Positions 54,371-63,164 of a DNA stretch of 64,000 bases are shown one piece after another (within the stretch, counting starts at the first letter, position 1; every line of letters begins with the position of its first letter). The translations under genes and the position numbers were made by a program. Location of the stretch: the NCBI GenBank assembly GCA_019241635.1, contig JAFAWR010000037.1:1-64000 (forward strand). Direction: 5' to 3'. The notes beneath the pieces were generated by a model. That model saw nothing but the letters and a program-made list of their open reading frames with translations, had not been told where the DNA came from and did not search any database. Source of the stretch: Solirubrobacterales bacterium (lineage in GTDB: Bacteria; Actinomycetota; Thermoleophilia; Solirubrobacterales; Solirubrobacteraceae).

Positions 54371-55525
54371 TTACGGGGTCAGGTCGTAGGCGAGTTCGCC
54401 GGTCAGCGACGCCGCCCCGTCGTCCGTGACCACGAGCAGGTCCTCGACCCGAACGCCACCCACGGATCTGACCACCGTGCCGGGTTCGATCGCGACCACA
54501 TCGCCGGCGATCAGCGGCTCTGCGCCGCTGCGCCCGAGGCTCGGCGCCTCGTGGACCTGGAGTCCGACCCCGTGGCCGAGGCCGTGGTAGAACCCCTCGC
54601 GCAGGGTCTCCCCGGCGGCCTTCGTGCGCGCGGTGGGATGACCGGCCGCCTCGAACACGTCGCAGGCGATCCCGTACAGCTCGACGCCCGGGATTCCGGG
54701 CCTGACCGCGGCGCAGGAGCGCTCGTGGGCGGTCAGGACGAGGGCGTGGAGCTCGGCCACCGCGTCGCTGATCTCTCCTCGAACGAACGTGCGGGTCATG
54801 TCCGACCAGCAGCCCGACTGCTCGTCGCGCGGCCAGAGGTCGATCAGGATCGGCGTGTGGGCCGGCAGCGGCCCCGACCCGGGGTCGTGGCCGATGTTCG
54901 GATCGGGCCCCATCGTCTTGACCATGATGTCCGGCGGCGCCGGCGCTCCCGCCCGGGCGCACACCTCGCGGATGAGCGTCCGCAGCGACTCGGAGGTGAC
55001 CCGCTCGCCCTCGTGCCAAAGCTCTTCGCCGCGGATCTCGGACTCGCGCAGGATGGTGGCGGCCGCGCGCATCGCGTCGAGCCCGGCGTTCGTGGCGCGC
55101 CGGATGCCCGCCATCTCCGCTGCACTCTTGCGGCGCCGGCGCTCGATGAACGGGCCATCGTCGGGGACGAGATCGACGCCGGCCGCACGCAGGCGATCGG
55201 CGATCGCGACCGGGAACGCCGGTGGGACGACCGCGTCGCGAATCCCGAGTCGCTGGCCGGCGCGGACGCACATCTCCTGGTCGATCTCGATCCACGAGCG
55301 GCCCTCGGCGATCAGCTCGTCGCGACCCAGGTCATCGACCAGGATGAGCTCCAGTTCGGGAGCGACGCGGGCGATCCGGACCTCCTCGAGCGCGCTGGTC
55401 ACAACCGCGCGGCGGCCGTCTGACTCGAGGTAGAGGAACGGGTCGCCGATGTCGAGCGGCACCTCGTGGCGAAGCGCCGGTGAGGTTTCGGTGTCTCCCC
55501 AGATCAGAAGGTTCATTTGACCCAA
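54371..55525 (-). CDS. M24-family Xaa-Pro peptidase-like protein
   Basis: LIDLWPRDEQSGCWSDMTRTFV, FYHGLGHGVGLQVHEAPSLG, GDVVAIEPG. Confidence 0.9.
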   Translation of the reverse strand: MGQMNLLIWGDTETSPALRHEVPLDIGDPFLYLESDGRRAVVTSALEEVRIARVAPELELILVDDLGRDELIAEGRSWIEIDQEMCVRAGQRLGIRDAVVPPAFPVAIADRLRAAGVDLVPDDGPFIERRRRKSAAEMAGIRRATNAGLDAMRAAATILRESEIRGEELWHEGERVTSESLRTLIREVCARAGAPAPPDIMVKTMGPDPNIGHDPGSGPLPAHTPILIDLWPRDEQSGCWSDMTRTFVRGEISDAVAELHALVLTAHERSCAAVRPGIPGVELYGIACDVFEAAGHPTARTKAAGETLREGFYHGLGHGVGLQVHEAPSLGRSGAEPLIAGDVVAIEPGTVVRSVGGVRVEDLLVVTDDGAASLTGELAYDLTP

Positions 55526-55530
55526 CCGTA

Positions 55531-56772
55531 CTAGGGCTGGTCAGGAGCGGGCCGGTTTGGCGGGGATGCTCGCAGTCGGCGTATTTCGGGCACGCTGAGC
55601 AGTCCCAGGGCTGTGGCGACCAACAGCCCGGCCGCCGTCCACAGCGAGGCCTCGATCCCGATCACGCCGGCGACCGGCCCCCACACGGCGAGCCCGATCG
55701 GATCGAGGACAAGCGACCCGAACCAGTCGTAAGAGCTCACGCGAGAGAGCGACTCGGGCGGGACGTGGCGCTGGAGCGTGGTCTCCCACAGCGTGTTCCC
55801 GAGCATCATCCCAAGGCCGGCGACGAGCGTGCCGATCGCGATCACCGGGACCGAGCGCAAGACTGCGAGCGCAACCATCGGCGCGGCGAACAGCGGCGCG
55901 AGGGCGGCGACGAGGAGCATCGGTCGCCCGGGTCGTAGGCGCAGCGCCAGGACGCCCCCGGCGACCGTCCCCACGCCCATGGCCGACACCAGCACGCCCC
56001 AGGCGGCCGCGCCGCCGAGGTCGCGGTGAGCCACCACCGGGCCGAGGACCTTCCAGGCGCCGAAGAACAGGTTCGCCACCGAGGCCCAGAGGACGAAGGT
56101 CCAGAGCCAACGGCGTGAGCGAAACGCGTCCCAGCCGGCCCGCAGGTCGGCGATGAACCTGGCGCTCTCGGGCGCCCGGGCCCGTTCGACGCGCGGCAAC
56201 CCGACCAGCAGCGCGGCGCTGGCGGCGAAGGTCAGCGCGTCGATCCCGAGCGCCCAGCCCGGGCCGGCGGCGGCCACGAGAACGCCGGAGAGCAGCGGAC
56301 CGCCGAGCTCGCCCGCGGAGAATGCGGTGGCGCGCAGGCCGTTGGCCTCGGCGAGCTTTTGCGGGCCGACGACCTCCGGGAGCAGACCGGTGGTGGCCGG
56401 CGCCGCGAATCCGCTGCCGGCGCCGGTGACGCCGGCCAGGATCCCGATGGCCAGCACGCTGGGCCGTCCGGCAATCAGCCACGCGGCCAGCGACCCCTGG
56501 CTGACCAGCCGTACGAGGTCGGCCGCGACCAGCACGGTTCGGCGCGACGTGCGATCCGCGACGACGCCCCCGATGAGCAGGCAGGCGATCAGGGGCAGCG
56601 CTCGCATGGCCAGCACGGTGCCCACCGCGGTCGGCGAGGCGCGCTGCTGGATCACCGCGAAGGCGAGCGCAACCGTCACCATCCGGTCGCCGAACTGCGA
56701 GATCGCCTGCGCCCCGAAGAAGCGCAGGAAATCGCGGTCGCGCAGAAGGCTCACGCCACGACATGCCAGCAC
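55531..56772 (-). CDS. MFS transporter
   Basis: LRDRDFLRFFGAQAISQFGDRMVTVALAFAV, 12 TM segments. Confidence 0.88.
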   Translation of the reverse strand: MLACRGVSLLRDRDFLRFFGAQAISQFGDRMVTVALAFAVIQQRASPTAVGTVLAMRALPLIACLLIGGVVADRTSRRTVLVAADLVRLVSQGSLAAWLIAGRPSVLAIGILAGVTGAGSGFAAPATTGLLPEVVGPQKLAEANGLRATAFSAGELGGPLLSGVLVAAAGPGWALGIDALTFAASAALLVGLPRVERARAPESARFIADLRAGWDAFRSRRWLWTFVLWASVANLFFGAWKVLGPVVAHRDLGGAAAWGVLVSAMGVGTVAGGVLALRLRPGRPMLLVAALAPLFAAPMVALAVLRSVPVIAIGTLVAGLGMMLGNTLWETTLQRHVPPESLSRVSSYDWFGSLVLDPIGLAVWGPVAGVIGIEASLWTAAGLLVATALGLLSVPEIRRLRASPPNRPAPDQP

Positions 56773-56802
56773 ACGAACCCGCCGCGGGGCTCTTTGGGCT
56801 AC

Positions 56803-58884
56803 TTAGACCGCGACCTGCGAGCCGATTGTCACCGTGCGCTCGGTGGGGAGCGAGAAGTGCTCGATCGGGCTGGCCGCGTTCCGAGCCAGAGACATGAACA
56901 GCTTCTTGCGCCACAGGCTCATGCCCGGCGCGTCGGTGGGCGTGATCGTGATGCGCGACAGGAAGTAGGAGGCATGCTCGAGGTCGAGGGCGCGCTCGAG
57001 CAGGCCCTGCTTGCGAGCCAGGGCCAATGCCTGGGGGATGTTCTGGCGGTCTCGATAGCCGCAGCGCACGGTGAGGTGAATCACCTTGAACAGGCCGCGT
57101 CCGAGCAGCTCGCAGTAGAAGCGATCCTCGCTGTCCACGTGGGGCACACTGACCGTCTCAACCGACACGATCACGACCTTCTCGTGCATCGCATGGGCGT
57201 GCTCGACTTCGGCGCGCAGGGCCAGCGGCGTCGTCTCCTTGCCGGGGTTGAGGAAGATCGCGGTCCCGGGCACCCGCCGGATCGAGGGTTCGGCATCGGG
57301 CAGGCCGGCCAGGAACTGCGACAGGGGGCCCTCCTTGGCGATCCGGTTGGCGGTGACGATCTCGCGACCCTTGCGCCAGGTGATCATCCCGACCGAAACC
57401 ACCAGTCCCACGCCGAGCGGGACCCAGGCCCCGTGGGCGATCTTGGCCAGGTTCGCGCTGAAGAAGGCGACCTCGACGGTCAAGAACAGGGCGCCGAGGC
57501 CAGCGAGCTTCCAGACCGCCGTCCGCCACAGGTAGCGCGCCACGGCCAGGAACAGCAGCGTGTTGAGCACGAACGTGCCGGTGACCGCGACGCCGTACAT
57601 GTCGGCCAGGCGGGTCGAGCTCTGGAAAGCCAGCACCAACGCGATCACGCCGATGCACAGACCCCAGTTGATCACCGGGACGTAGATCTGACCCTCGAGC
57701 TTGGAGGTGTGCCGGATCTGGAGCCGGGGCAGGAACCCGAGTTGGACGGCCTGCCGGGCCACGGAGAACGAGCCGGTGATCGCGGCCTGCGACGCGATCA
57801 CCGTGGCCACCGTGGACAGGATGACCATGGCCAGCTGGCCCCATCCCGGAACCAACAGCAGGAATGGGTTGCTCACGTCGGACGGGTGGGACAGGATCAG
57901 CGCGCCCTGCCCGAGGTAGTTGAGGATCAGCGCGGGGAACACGATCGAGAGCCAGGTGACGCGGATCGGGCCGGCGCCGAAGTGCCCCCGGTCGGCATAC
58001 AGCGCCTCGGCGCCGGTGACCGCCAGCACGACCCCGCCGAGGGTCAGGAACGCCGCGACGCCGTGGTCGACCATGAAGCGCGCCCCCCAGATCGGCGAAA
58101 GAGCCTGGAAGACGCCAGGATGCTGGACGACCTCGTGGGCTCCGAGGATGCCCAGCACGACAAACCAGATCAGGAGGATCGGGCCGAACAGCCAGCCAAC
58201 GGCGCCGGTCCCGTGGCGCTGGATCGCGAAGAGCCCGAACAGGATCGCCACGGCCAGCGGGACCTCGAGGTGGGCCACGCTCGGCGCCGCCACGTTCAGC
58301 CCCTCGATCGCGGACATGACCGAGATGGCCGGGGTGATCATCCCGTCGCCGAAGAACAGCGCGGCACCGAAGATGCCCAGCGTGACCAGCACGGCGGCGT
58401 TCGGGACCTTACGGCGACGGATCAGCGCGGTGAGGGCCATGATCCCGCCGTCGCCACGGTTGTGGGCGCGCATGATGAAGCCGGCGTACTTGATCGTCAC
58501 CTCGATCATCAGCGCCCAGAAGATCAGCGAGACCACGCCGTACACGCCGGCCAGGGTGGTCTTGGCCGCGGCTCGGTGGGCGACGAAGATGGTCTGCTCG
58601 GTGTACAGCGGACTGGTGCCGATGTCGCCATAGACCACGCCCAGAGCACCCAGCGCGAGCACCGCGCGCGAGGCGTGGGCGACCACGTCGCGATCGTCGT
58701 CGTCCGCCCCGGGGGGACGGTGGCGCTCGCGAATCGGGGCCGGCGAGACCTGCCAGCGGCCGAGCTTGTGGGCCGCCTCGTTGAAGCTGCGCCGGACGCG
58801 CGCCTGCGGGCCCGCGCCGTTCGAGTCGTGCTCGAGCTTGTGGGCGGCCTCGTGGAGGCTCTGTCGCCGCTCGCCCCCGGTCAT
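56803..58884 (-). CDS. kup: Potassium transporter Kup
   Basis: ALGALGVVYGDIGTSPLYTEQTIF, NRGDGGIMALTALI, YADRGHFGAGPIR. Confidence 0.95.
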   Translation of the reverse strand: MTGGERRQSLHEAAHKLEHDSNGAGPQARVRRSFNEAAHKLGRWQVSPAPIRERHRPPGADDDDRDVVAHASRAVLALGALGVVYGDIGTSPLYTEQTIFVAHRAAAKTTLAGVYGVVSLIFWALMIEVTIKYAGFIMRAHNRGDGGIMALTALIRRRKVPNAAVLVTLGIFGAALFFGDGMITPAISVMSAIEGLNVAAPSVAHLEVPLAVAILFGLFAIQRHGTGAVGWLFGPILLIWFVVLGILGAHEVVQHPGVFQALSPIWGARFMVDHGVAAFLTLGGVVLAVTGAEALYADRGHFGAGPIRVTWLSIVFPALILNYLGQGALILSHPSDVSNPFLLLVPGWGQLAMVILSTVATVIASQAAITGSFSVARQAVQLGFLPRLQIRHTSKLEGQIYVPVINWGLCIGVIALVLAFQSSTRLADMYGVAVTGTFVLNTLLFLAVARYLWRTAVWKLAGLGALFLTVEVAFFSANLAKIAHGAWVPLGVGLVVSVGMITWRKGREIVTANRIAKEGPLSQFLAGLPDAEPSIRRVPGTAIFLNPGKETTPLALRAEVEHAHAMHEKVVIVSVETVSVPHVDSEDRFYCELLGRGLFKVIHLTVRCGYRDRQNIPQALALARKQGLLERALDLEHASYFLSRITITPTDAPGMSLWRKKLFMSLARNAASPIEHFSLPTERTVTIGSQVAV

Positions 58885-58892
58885 GTCTGTTC

Positions 58893-59447
58893 TCAGCCGC
58901 CGGCTCCGGCCGGCTGGAGCGCCGCAGCGGCGGCGCGCAAACGGCTCCCGAGGACCCCCGGGTCGCTCGGTTGGTAGAGCGGCCCGTTGCCGTCGATCAG
59001 CAGCAGCCGGATCAGCGCGACGCCGCGCGCGGCCACCGGGCCGGGGGCGCGCAGCCGGCGCTCGATCGAGGCGATCACCGCGCGGGCTTCGAGGACGTCC
59101 CCGGAGCGCGGGCGCACCGCGGCGGTGAAGACTGCGCCGCCGCTCCCGGCGCTGCGTAGCGCGCCGGCGAGTCCCGTCGCGACATGCTCACGGGTGCGCC
59201 GAGTGGTCAGGCGGCGCGCGCGCAACGCCAGCTCATCGCTGACCCAGGGCTCCTCGCCGGCGGCCAGCCGGCGATCGAGCTCGGTGGCGCGCCAGGCGAC
59301 GGTCAGCGCCAGGCCGAGCCGAGGCCGGCGCGAGCGTCCGCGTTTGGGCCGGGCGTTGCTTGGGCGTGCTGCGCCCGGGCGGATTGAGACCCCGGCGCGA
59401 CTGTCTTCCAGACCAAAGCCGCGAGGGCGGGAGCGTGCATATGACAC
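58893..59447 (-). CDS. Hypothetical protein
   Basis: Uninterrupted ORF upstream of kup on same strand; no recognised domain. Confidence 0.5.
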   Translation of the reverse strand: MSYARSRPRGFGLEDSRAGVSIRPGAARPSNARPKRGRSRRPRLGLALTVAWRATELDRRLAAGEEPWVSDELALRARRLTTRRTREHVATGLAGALRSAGSGGAVFTAAVRPRSGDVLEARAVIASIERRLRAPGPVAARGVALIRLLLIDGNGPLYQPSDPGVLGSRLRAAAAALQPAGAGG

Positions 59448-59570
59448 CTTGCCTCGATGCTGGCAGTGGCCCCGTCAAGAAGCCATGAAATATCCGGCCG
59501 CCGCCGTAGAGATTTCGTCAAGATCGGGCCGCGCCGCTGCCTGGCGGAGCCGGCCAGTTGCATCTCCGTA

Positions 59571-59608
59571 ACTTGTGTGAACATCAGGTGACTTGTATTG
59601 ACAAGTCA
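59571..59608. promoter_or_regulatory. Candidate GntR/HutC-type (PhnF-like) operator pair upstream of phnD
   Basis: Perfect TGACTTGT-attg-ACAAGTCA at 59589-59608, preceded by ACTTGTgtgaAC at 59571 (20-nt spacing). Confidence 0.6.
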
Positions 59609-59660
59609 GCGGATCAAGATGATCCTCAGAGGCGACACCTAGCTCGGGGGTACCACGACG

Positions 59661-60623
59661 ATGAAGAAAGTCGCCTGCACAATCGTGCTGGCCGGACTCG
59701 TGCTGGCCGGCTGCGGATCGAGCTCGTCGAGCTCATCAACCTCATCGACGACGAAAGCGGCCAACGCCGCCAACACGTCCAAGGCATCGTCGGGTGCCGG
59801 CTGCCCGAACGGCGCGGTCCAGTTCGCGGTCGAGCCCTATGACACGGGCCCGGCGCTCGAAGCGGCCTACAAGTCGCTGGCCAGCGACCTGAGCGCCAAG
59901 CTGGGCTGCCCGGTGAAGCTCATCATCTCCAACACGTACGTCGACGAGATCGAGACGATGCGCGCCGGGAAGATCGATATGGGCGAGTTCGGACCGCTCG
60001 GCTACGTCCTGGCCCACCAGATCGCCGACGCTCAGCCGGTGGCGGCGTTCGGTGACGTCAACGGCAAGCCCGACACCTACACCGCCGGCATCTGGGTGCC
60101 GAAAAGCTCGCCGATCACGAGCCTCAAGCAGCTGGCGGGCAAGACACTGGCCCTGTCGAGCACCACGTCGACCTCGGGTGGTCTATATCCGATCTCCGCT
60201 CTAATCGCCGCGGGCTTCAAGTGCACCCCTTCCTCGTGCCAGGGAGTGAACATCAAGTTCGCGGGCAGTCACACCGCGACCCTGTTGGCTCTCACCCACG
60301 GAACGGTTGCCGCGGCGGAGGTGAACAGCCAGCAGCAGGCGTCCGCCACCAAGGCCCACGAGTTCAAGGCCAGCGACTACCGCGAGATCTGGAAGTCGAC
60401 CGACATCATCAACGATCCGATCACGGTAAGGGGAGACCTCCCGGCGGCGTTCCAGGCCAAGGTCAAGGCGGCGCTGCTGGGCCTCACCGCCCAGCAGGTG
60501 TCGACCGTCGACACCGAGCTCGGGACGGCCAACAACGGTCCGATGGTGGCGGCTAGCGACGCGCTCTACAACCAGGTCCGCGCGGTGGCCCAGACGGTTC
60601 ATCTCACGACCTCGGATCTCTGA
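59661..60623 (+). CDS. phnD: Phosphonate/phosphate ABC transporter substrate-binding lipoprotein PhnD
   Basis: Lipobox LAGCGSS; MGEFGPLGYVLAHQ, FAGSHTATLLALTHGTVAAAEVNSQQ. Confidence 0.92.
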   Translation: MKKVACTIVLAGLVLAGCGSSSSSSSTSSTTKAANAANTSKASSGAGCPNGAVQFAVEPYDTGPALEAAYKSLASDLSAKLGCPVKLIISNTYVDEIETMRAGKIDMGEFGPLGYVLAHQIADAQPVAAFGDVNGKPDTYTAGIWVPKSSPITSLKQLAGKTLALSSTTSTSGGLYPISALIAAGFKCTPSSCQGVNIKFAGSHTATLLALTHGTVAAAEVNSQQQASATKAHEFKASDYREIWKSTDIINDPITVRGDLPAAFQAKVKAALLGLTAQQVSTVDTELGTANNGPMVAASDALYNQVRAVAQTVHLTTSDL

Positions 60624-60645
60624 CCGGCGCGGGGATCGAGCGAAG

Positions 60646-61461
60646 GTGCCCACGGCGCCCGCAGTCCGAACATTTCCGGCCGTGGGGTCCGGGGCGGCAG
60701 CCGCGGACCCCCCGCTGGTGATCGAGGGAATCCGCAAGCGCTTCGGCGAGAACGAGGTGCTGGGGGGAGTCAGCCTGACCCTCAGGCGCGGCGAGCTGCT
60801 CGCCGTGTTAGGGGGAAACGGGTGCGGCAAGTCCACGCTCCTGCGCTGTGCAGTCCGGCTGCTCGATCCCGATGCGGGGAGCGCCCGGTTGTGCGGCCAG
60901 GATCTGGCCGCGCTGCGGGGTCGGTCGCTGCGGATGGCCCGGCGCGAGGCCGCCGTGGTCTTCCAGCAGATCGCGCTGGTCAAGCAGCGCTCTGCGCTCG
61001 AGAACGTGTGTTGCGGTGCGCTGGCCCAGATGTCCCTGGGCCGTTCGCTCAGCACGACCGCCTTCCCGACCGAGGTGCGTGACCGGGCGGCGATGGCTCT
61101 GCAGCGCGTGGGGATGCTCGACAAGGCCTGGCAGCGGGCTGGAACGCTGTCGGGCGGCCAGGCCCAGCGGGTGGCGATCGCCCGCGCGTACTGTCAGCAG
61201 GCCACGGTGATCCTGGCCGACGAGCCGGTGTCCGCGCTCGACCCGCGGGCGGCCGAGGAGGTCATGGAGCTCCTCGCCGATCTGGCCCACAGCGACGGAC
61301 TGGCTGTGCTGGCGGTGCTCCACCAGCCAGAGCTCGCGCTCCGACACGCCGATCGCGTGCTCGGCATGCGGCTGGGAGCGTTCGCCTTCGACAAGCGGCC
61401 GGACGAGGTCGCGCCCGAGGAGATCGAGGCCCTGTACGTGCACCTGCACGAGGCCGCCTGA
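60646..61461 (+). CDS. phnC: Phosphonate ABC transporter ATP-binding protein PhnC
   Basis: GGNGCGKSTLLRC, LSGGQAQRVAIARAY, ILADEPVSALDP. Confidence 0.92.
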   Translation: MPTAPAVRTFPAVGSGAAAADPPLVIEGIRKRFGENEVLGGVSLTLRRGELLAVLGGNGCGKSTLLRCAVRLLDPDAGSARLCGQDLAALRGRSLRMARREAAVVFQQIALVKQRSALENVCCGALAQMSLGRSLSTTAFPTEVRDRAAMALQRVGMLDKAWQRAGTLSGGQAQRVAIARAYCQQATVILADEPVSALDPRAAEEVMELLADLAHSDGLAVLAVLHQPELALRHADRVLGMRLGAFAFDKRPDEVAPEEIEALYVHLHEAA

Positions 61462-61463
61462 TC

Positions 61464-62315
61464 ATGTCGATCGATGCCCCGATCGGAGCCGCCGGGCCCG
61501 GAGCCACGGCCACCCCGCGACTTCCCCCTCGGACGCGGGCCACGCGCAGTCGCCTGATCGCCTATGGCGCCGTAGCTGTCGTGCTCGGTCTGCTGATCTT
61601 CTCGTGGATCGATGCGCAAGGCTCGGTGACGCAGTTCTTCGATGGTCTGTTCGCTCGCAAGGGACTGTTCCGCGATGTCGTCCCGCACTCGCTGCCGCCC
61701 GATCTGAGCGCACTGTGGGGAGGGGTTCGCGCGGCGGTGACCACACTGGCCATCGCGATCCTGAGCATCGCCTTTGGGCTGATCGGCGCGATCGCGATGC
61801 TGCCGCTGGCCGCGCGCAACATCACCCCGTCGCGCCCGCTGTACGAGCTGGCCCGCGTTGTCCAAGCCATCCTGCGGGCGATTCCCGAGCTGATCATGCT
61901 GCTGTTCTTCCTGATCGTGTTCGGGTTCACACCGTTCGCCGCAGTGGTGGCACTGACCTTCCACGGCATCGGCGTGAAGGGTAAGCTGTTCGCCGAGGCG
62001 GTAGAGGAGATGGAAATGGCGCCGGTCGAGGCGCTGCGGGTGGCGGGAGCCAGCCGGATTCAGGTGTTCCTGCACGCCGTGCTCCCCGGCGTGCGCAACA
62101 CGCTGCTGGCGCTCACCATGTACCGCCTGGACGCCAATTTCCGCTCGGCGGTGACCCTCGGCGCGGTGGGAGGCGGCGGGATCGGCTTCCTGATCGACAA
62201 CGAGCTGAACGCGTTCCAGTTCAAGATCGTCTGTACGTACATGATCGTGCTGGTGGTGTTCGTGCTGGCCATCGAGCGGGTCTCGACGATCGTCCGCGCG
62301 CGGCTGAATGCCTGA
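61464..62315 (+). CDS. phnE: Phosphonate ABC transporter permease PhnE
   Basis: VQAILRAIPELIMLLFFLIVFGFTPFAAVVALTFHGIGVKGKLFAEAVEEM. Confidence 0.92.
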   Translation: MSIDAPIGAAGPGATATPRLPPRTRATRSRLIAYGAVAVVLGLLIFSWIDAQGSVTQFFDGLFARKGLFRDVVPHSLPPDLSALWGGVRAAVTTLAIAILSIAFGLIGAIAMLPLAARNITPSRPLYELARVVQAILRAIPELIMLLFFLIVFGFTPFAAVVALTFHGIGVKGKLFAEAVEEMEMAPVEALRVAGASRIQVFLHAVLPGVRNTLLALTMYRLDANFRSAVTLGAVGGGGIGFLIDNELNAFQFKIVCTYMIVLVVFVLAIERVSTIVRARLNA

Positions 62316-62399
62316 TCGGCCGCGGCGCCGGTCGGCGCTTGCCTCGGAGCTGCCGGCGGGCCGGATCTGAGGGGACTGGCAGACTTGCGCCTCACCATG

Positions 62400-63164
62400 T
62401 CCGCCACCTCGCCGCTGCCGCGCCACGCGGCCATCGCCCAGGAGCTTCGCGACGCGATCCGCAGCGGCGAGTATCCGCCGGGCTCGCCGCTCCCATCCGA
62501 GGCGCGACTCTCGGAGCGCTACAAGGTCTCCCGCGGGACCGTCCGCCACGCCCTGTCGGCGCTGCGGGTCGAGGGCCTCATCGGGGGTGGACGCGGACGC
62601 ATGCCGGTGGTACGGCGCTCCGGACTGGCCCAGAGCTTCGACCAGCTGGTGTCGTTCACGCTGTGGGCCCGGCAGCTGGGCCGAGCTCCCTCGGCACGAA
62701 CGCTCGAGCTGGCCCGCAGACCGGCGGACCCCGAATCCGCCGAGCAGCTTGGCCTCGATCCCGGTACGGCGGTGTTCCAGTACAAGCGCCTGCGGCTGCT
62801 AGACGGCGAGCCGGTGATGATCGAACGCACGACGATGATCGAGCCGGTTGGTCGTCTTCTGCTCGACTGCGATCTCGACGGCGGATCGGTGTACGGCCAA
62901 CTCGCGGCGCGCGGGATCGAGTTCAGCGAGGCCGATCAGACGATCGCCGCGATCGCCGCGGGCGCCGACGATGCTGGGTTATTGCAGATCGCGCGGCGCG
63001 CACCGCTGCTCGAGGTGCGCCGGCGGGCGCTGGATCCCGCTGGCCGGGTGCTCGAGTGGGCGCGAGACCGCTACCGCGCTGACGCGTTCGAGATCACGAT
63101 CCACAATCAACACGCGCTGCCACGCTCGGGGGTGGCGCTGCGACCGGCGACGCAGGCGCGGTAG
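62400..63164 (+). CDS. GntR-family regulator with UTRA domain (PhnF/HutC-like)
   Basis: LRDAIRSGEYPPGSPLPSEARLSERYKVSRGTVRHALSALRVEGLI plus UTRA-type C-terminus. Confidence 0.92.
   Translation, partial: SATSPLPRHAAIAQELRDAIRSGEYPPGSPLPSEARLSERYKVSRGTVRHALSALRVEGLIGGGRGRMPVVRRSGLAQSFDQLVSFTLWARQLGRAPSARTLELARRPADPESAEQLGLDPGTAVFQYKRLRLLDGEPVMIERTTMIEPVGRLLLDCDLDGGSVYGQLAARGIEFSEADQTIAAIAAGADDAGLLQIARRAPLLEVRRRALDPAGRVLEWARDRYRADAFEITIHNQHALPRSGVALRPATQAR

Noticed and set aside
58885-58893. c-di-AMP (ydaO-type) riboswitch upstream of kup
   Set aside because: Only 8 bp separate kup from the upstream same-strand ORF, leaving no room for the riboswitch directly ahead of kup.
56359-58977. 872-aa plus-strand ORF antisense to an MFS gene and kup
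   Set aside because: High-GC antisense ORF: low-complexity Arg/Asp/Gly/His-rich translation with no domain, while the minus strand encodes clear MFS and Kup proteins.
58960-59010. tRNA D-arm look-alike (gctcggttggtagagc)
   Set aside because: No matching T-loop (GTTCGA) or acceptor stem at the right distance; lies inside an ORF.
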